From Miniphocaeibacter sp964345925 (GTDB taxonomy: Bacteria; Bacillota; Clostridia; Tissierellales; Peptoniphilaceae): a stretch of DNA of 23,468 nucleotides. Below are positions 21,870-23,468 of this stretch, piece by piece; the first letter of the stretch is position 1; every line of letters starts with the position of its first letter. The notes below the pieces were generated by a model. That model had not been told where the DNA came from and made no database searches. It saw only the letters and a program-made list of their open reading frames with translations. The DNA is taken from assembly GCA_964345925.1 (NCBI GenBank), contig CAYFSP010000026.1, positions 1 through 23,468 on the forward strand, in the 5' to 3' direction. Both the position numbers and the translations under genes were made by a program.

Positions 21870-22440
21870 AATTTCTTTTAATATAGCATTAGAAAATAGA
21901 TTAAGAGATGTTTATGAAGAAGATAAAAATGATGCTTTAAATTATTATAATGAATTATTCGATGATATGGGGTTATCCGATAAGGATGAAATACCTAGCG
22001 AATTTAATAATATTGATCAAATTGTTAGAGATATAAAAAAAGATATGAAAATGAATGAGGTTATTAGAGAAGGTAAAAAGGAAAAAAATAGTATTTGGAA
22101 AAATATATTAATAATCATAGGTGCAATCTTTGCAATACCTATTGGAGGATCAATAGCTGCTGTAATCGGTTCATTTTTACTCGTTATTGCAATTATATTT
22201 TTGATTATTGTATTTATTCCGTTAATAGCAGGAGTTGCTTCTACGGGTGCTTTGTTATTTGCAACAATTGCCTATACGTTATCCATAGGAATTTTTCCTT
22301 TGGGAATGGCCGGAGGTCTATTAGTTGCAATTGGACTTACAATTATATTTTTTAATTTTTCAAGATTTATGGTAGTAAATATTAAAAATTTTATTGTAAA
22401 AAAATTAGAGGAAAGGAATATGAGGAAAAATGAAAAATAA
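21862..22440 (+). CDS. DUF1700 family membrane protein
   Basis: A 192-residue protein. The N-terminal ~65 residues are charged and helical ('ALNYYNELFDDMG', 'NIDQIVRDIKKDM'), corresponding to the HAAS-type signalling domain of DUF1700 proteins. A hydrophobic region of about 80-170 follows with three to four membrane helices, and then a basic tail. By family knowledge, DUF1700 proteins pair with PadR repressors and may control them at the membrane; this is inference here. It overlaps PadR by 8 bp and the DUF4097 gene by 11 bp, so all three should be made together. Confidence 0.88.
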   Translation: MNRISFNIALENRLRDVYEEDKNDALNYYNELFDDMGLSDKDEIPSEFNNIDQIVRDIKKDMKMNEVIREGKKEKNSIWKNILIIIGAIFAIPIGGSIAAVIGSFLLVIAIIFLIIVFIPLIAGVASTGALLFATIAYTLSIGIFPLGMAGGLLVAIGLTIIFFNFSRFMVVNIKNFIVKKLEERNMRKNEK

Positions 22441-23293
22441 AAAATCAATATTAATAGCAATTATTCTTATAATAGTTGGACTATGTATATCCACATATGC
22501 CTACTACAGTAGCGGCTGGTCTACATTTAATTTTGATACAAAATATGGTCATATTGGATTAGGTCCTTTTAAAACAGGTATCACCAATAAATATAAAAAT
22601 ACTGCTACTAATAATTTAGACCCCTTTAAAGAATTGAATGTTGACTTAAACTACGCCGATCTAATAATAGAAAAAACAGATTCTAATGAGTATAAAATAG
22701 AAATAGATACTAGATCGGATAATAGTAAAGTAACATATGAAATAAAAAATGATTCCTTGTATATAGCTGATACATACTATAAGAAAATAAATAATAACCA
22801 TAGAAATATAGTAACCATTTTTATACCCGAAAGTATAGAAATAAATAATTTTAAATCATATTCAAATTATGGTGAAACGATTATAAATGATTTAATTGCA
22901 GAAAATATAGAAATCGAAAATGATATGGGTTCTATTAAAATAAAAAATTCTCAATTTACAAATTCCGAAATCGACTTGGATATGGGAAAATTTATAGCAA
23001 ATAATACAATATTTACAAATTTAAACCTTGAATGTAATATGGGTTCTGCTGAAATAGATGGACAAATTTTAGGTAATAATGAATTATCTATGGATATGGG
23101 TGCTTTATACCTTAATTTAAATCAACTTAAAGACGATACTAAAATAAAAGCTGAATCGGATTTAGGTTCAATTACCATTGATGGAACAACTACATCTGGT
23201 TTTTCAAGTGAACAAATTATAAATCCAAATGGAAAGAATATCATTGAATTAGAAACAAATGTAGGTGCCGTCAAAATAAATTTTCATAATTGA
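22430..23293 (+). CDS. DUF4097 family envelope protein with beta-strand repeats
   Basis: A 287-residue protein with an N-terminal membrane helix (about 6-25) that would leave the rest outside the cell. From about residue 65 on, it is built of short repeated beta-strand units marked by Asp/Asn-Met/Leu/Val-Gly: 'DMGSIKI', 'DMGKFIA', 'NMGSAEI', 'DMGALYL', 'DLGSITI' and 'NVGAVKI', spaced roughly 17-30 residues apart, as expected for a right-handed beta-solenoid of the DUF4097 kind. DUF4097 domains occur in envelope-stress proteins such as enterococcal LiaX (family knowledge). It is the last gene of the PadR operon, with a GAGG before the ATG and a strong terminator straight after the stop. Confidence 0.9.
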   Translation: MKNKKSILIAIILIIVGLCISTYAYYSSGWSTFNFDTKYGHIGLGPFKTGITNKYKNTATNNLDPFKELNVDLNYADLIIEKTDSNEYKIEIDTRSDNSKVTYEIKNDSLYIADTYYKKINNNHRNIVTIFIPESIEINNFKSYSNYGETIINDLIAENIEIENDMGSIKIKNSQFTNSEIDLDMGKFIANNTIFTNLNLECNMGSAEIDGQILGNNELSMDMGALYLNLNQLKDDTKIKAESDLGSITIDGTTTSGFSSEQIINPNGKNIIELETNVGAVKINFHN

Positions 23294-23295
23294 TC

Positions 23296-23329
23296 AAAAG
23301 ACAGAACTATATTCTGTCTTTTATTTTTT
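23296..23329 (+). terminator. Intrinsic terminator of the PadR-DUF1700-DUF4097 operon
   Basis: A perfect 11-bp stem (AAAAGACAGAA / TTCTGTCTTTT, arms 23296-23306 and 23312-23322, 5-nt loop) followed by ATTTTTT, two bases after the DUF4097 stop. Confidence 0.95.
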
Positions 23330-23468
23330 AATCTGCATTTAAGTACTATAATAAATTGAATATTTAGTCTTTTATAATATGAAGATTATATTTTAATACG
23401 ACAAAACCGACCTAGTGGCCATGTGAAATCTTTTCTGTAAATTAGATTTTTCTATAACAAGATAATTT
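23330..23468. other. Terminal intergenic segment, no gene supported
   Basis: AT-rich sequence with TATAAT-like stretches but no proper -35 pairs. It holds one GC-rich patch (23398-23425, about 54% G+C) and then a weak AAATCT/AGATTT repeat. It could be a leader or the end of a gene lying beyond the window; nothing more can be supported. Confidence 0.4.

Noticed and set aside
23393..23468. Minus-strand open frame entering from the window edge and ending at 23393
   Set aside because: Only about 25 codons are visible, with no recognisable motif, so a partial gene cannot be supported.
1..23468. CRISPR array, insertion sequence, prophage or defence island
   Set aside because: No spaced direct repeats, transposase, integrase or known defence protein was found; the content is core metabolism and information processing plus a few accessory genes.

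Overview
The window is about 23.5 kb of very AT-rich DNA with dense gene packing. Gene overlaps of 1-29 bp, strong AGGAGG-type ribosome binding sites and sigma-A style promoters all point to a low-GC Gram-positive organism. The repertoire fits the Clostridia/Tissierellia side of the Firmicutes: coaX (type III pantothenate kinase), a pyruvate kinase carrying the Firmicutes C-terminal PEP-utilizer domain, a C_GCAxxG_C_C protein, a TDT transporter and a PadR-DUF1700-DUF4097 module. A non-sporulating anaerobic coccus-like lineage such as Peptoniphilaceae is my best guess. It is an inference from gene content, not a proven identification.

Region 1 (1-9836, all minus strand) is a compact version of the classic Firmicutes housekeeping block. 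Read in the direction of transcription it is rqcP, divIC, an S1-domain protein (YabR-like), tilS, hpt, ftsH, a small membrane protein, coaX, dusB, a second small membrane protein, greA and lysS (cut by the window edge). In Bacillus subtilis the same stretch also holds yabP, yabQ and spoIIE (sporulation), two tRNA genes, hslO, cysK and folate genes; none of these is here. The two small membrane proteins look like distant paralogues. There are clear promoters before coaX and greA. Intrinsic terminators lie after the S1 gene and after the ftsH-side membrane gene, and the greA leader holds a terminator-like hairpin downstream of its own promoter.

Region 2 (about 9950-12800, minus strand) is an accessory stretch. 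It holds a HAD hydrolase fused to what looks like a shortened GNAT domain (probable TTG start), a TDT-family transporter directly abutting a C_GCAxxG_C_C cysteine-motif protein, and a previously unlisted 45-codon, extremely acidic small ORF with a good RBS. A divergent promoter region of about 85 bp separates the small ORF from the next gene.

Region 3 (12799-14738, plus strand) is a secreted, C-terminally membrane-anchored 5'-nucleotidase. It ends in a perfect palindromic terminator shared with the convergent operon.

Region 4 (14739-21434, minus strand) is the operon dnaE-pfkA-pyk-rpiB: the DNA polymerase III alpha subunit, followed by two key glycolytic enzymes and ribose-5-phosphate isomerase B.

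Region 5 (21435-23330, plus strand) is a PadR-family repressor, a DUF1700 membrane protein and a DUF4097 beta-repeat envelope protein. The three coding regions overlap and are driven by a near-consensus promoter whose spacer and -10 are covered by an inverted repeat, a good candidate for an autoregulatory PadR operator. A strong terminator closes the unit. The last 140 bp contain no gene I can support, only a small GC-rich patch.

I found no CRISPR array, insertion sequence, phage genes, rRNA or tRNA. Most of the window is ordinary core genome. The items most worth a second look are the acidic micro-ORF, the greA leader, the paralogous membrane proteins, the HAD-GNAT fusion and the PadR operator.
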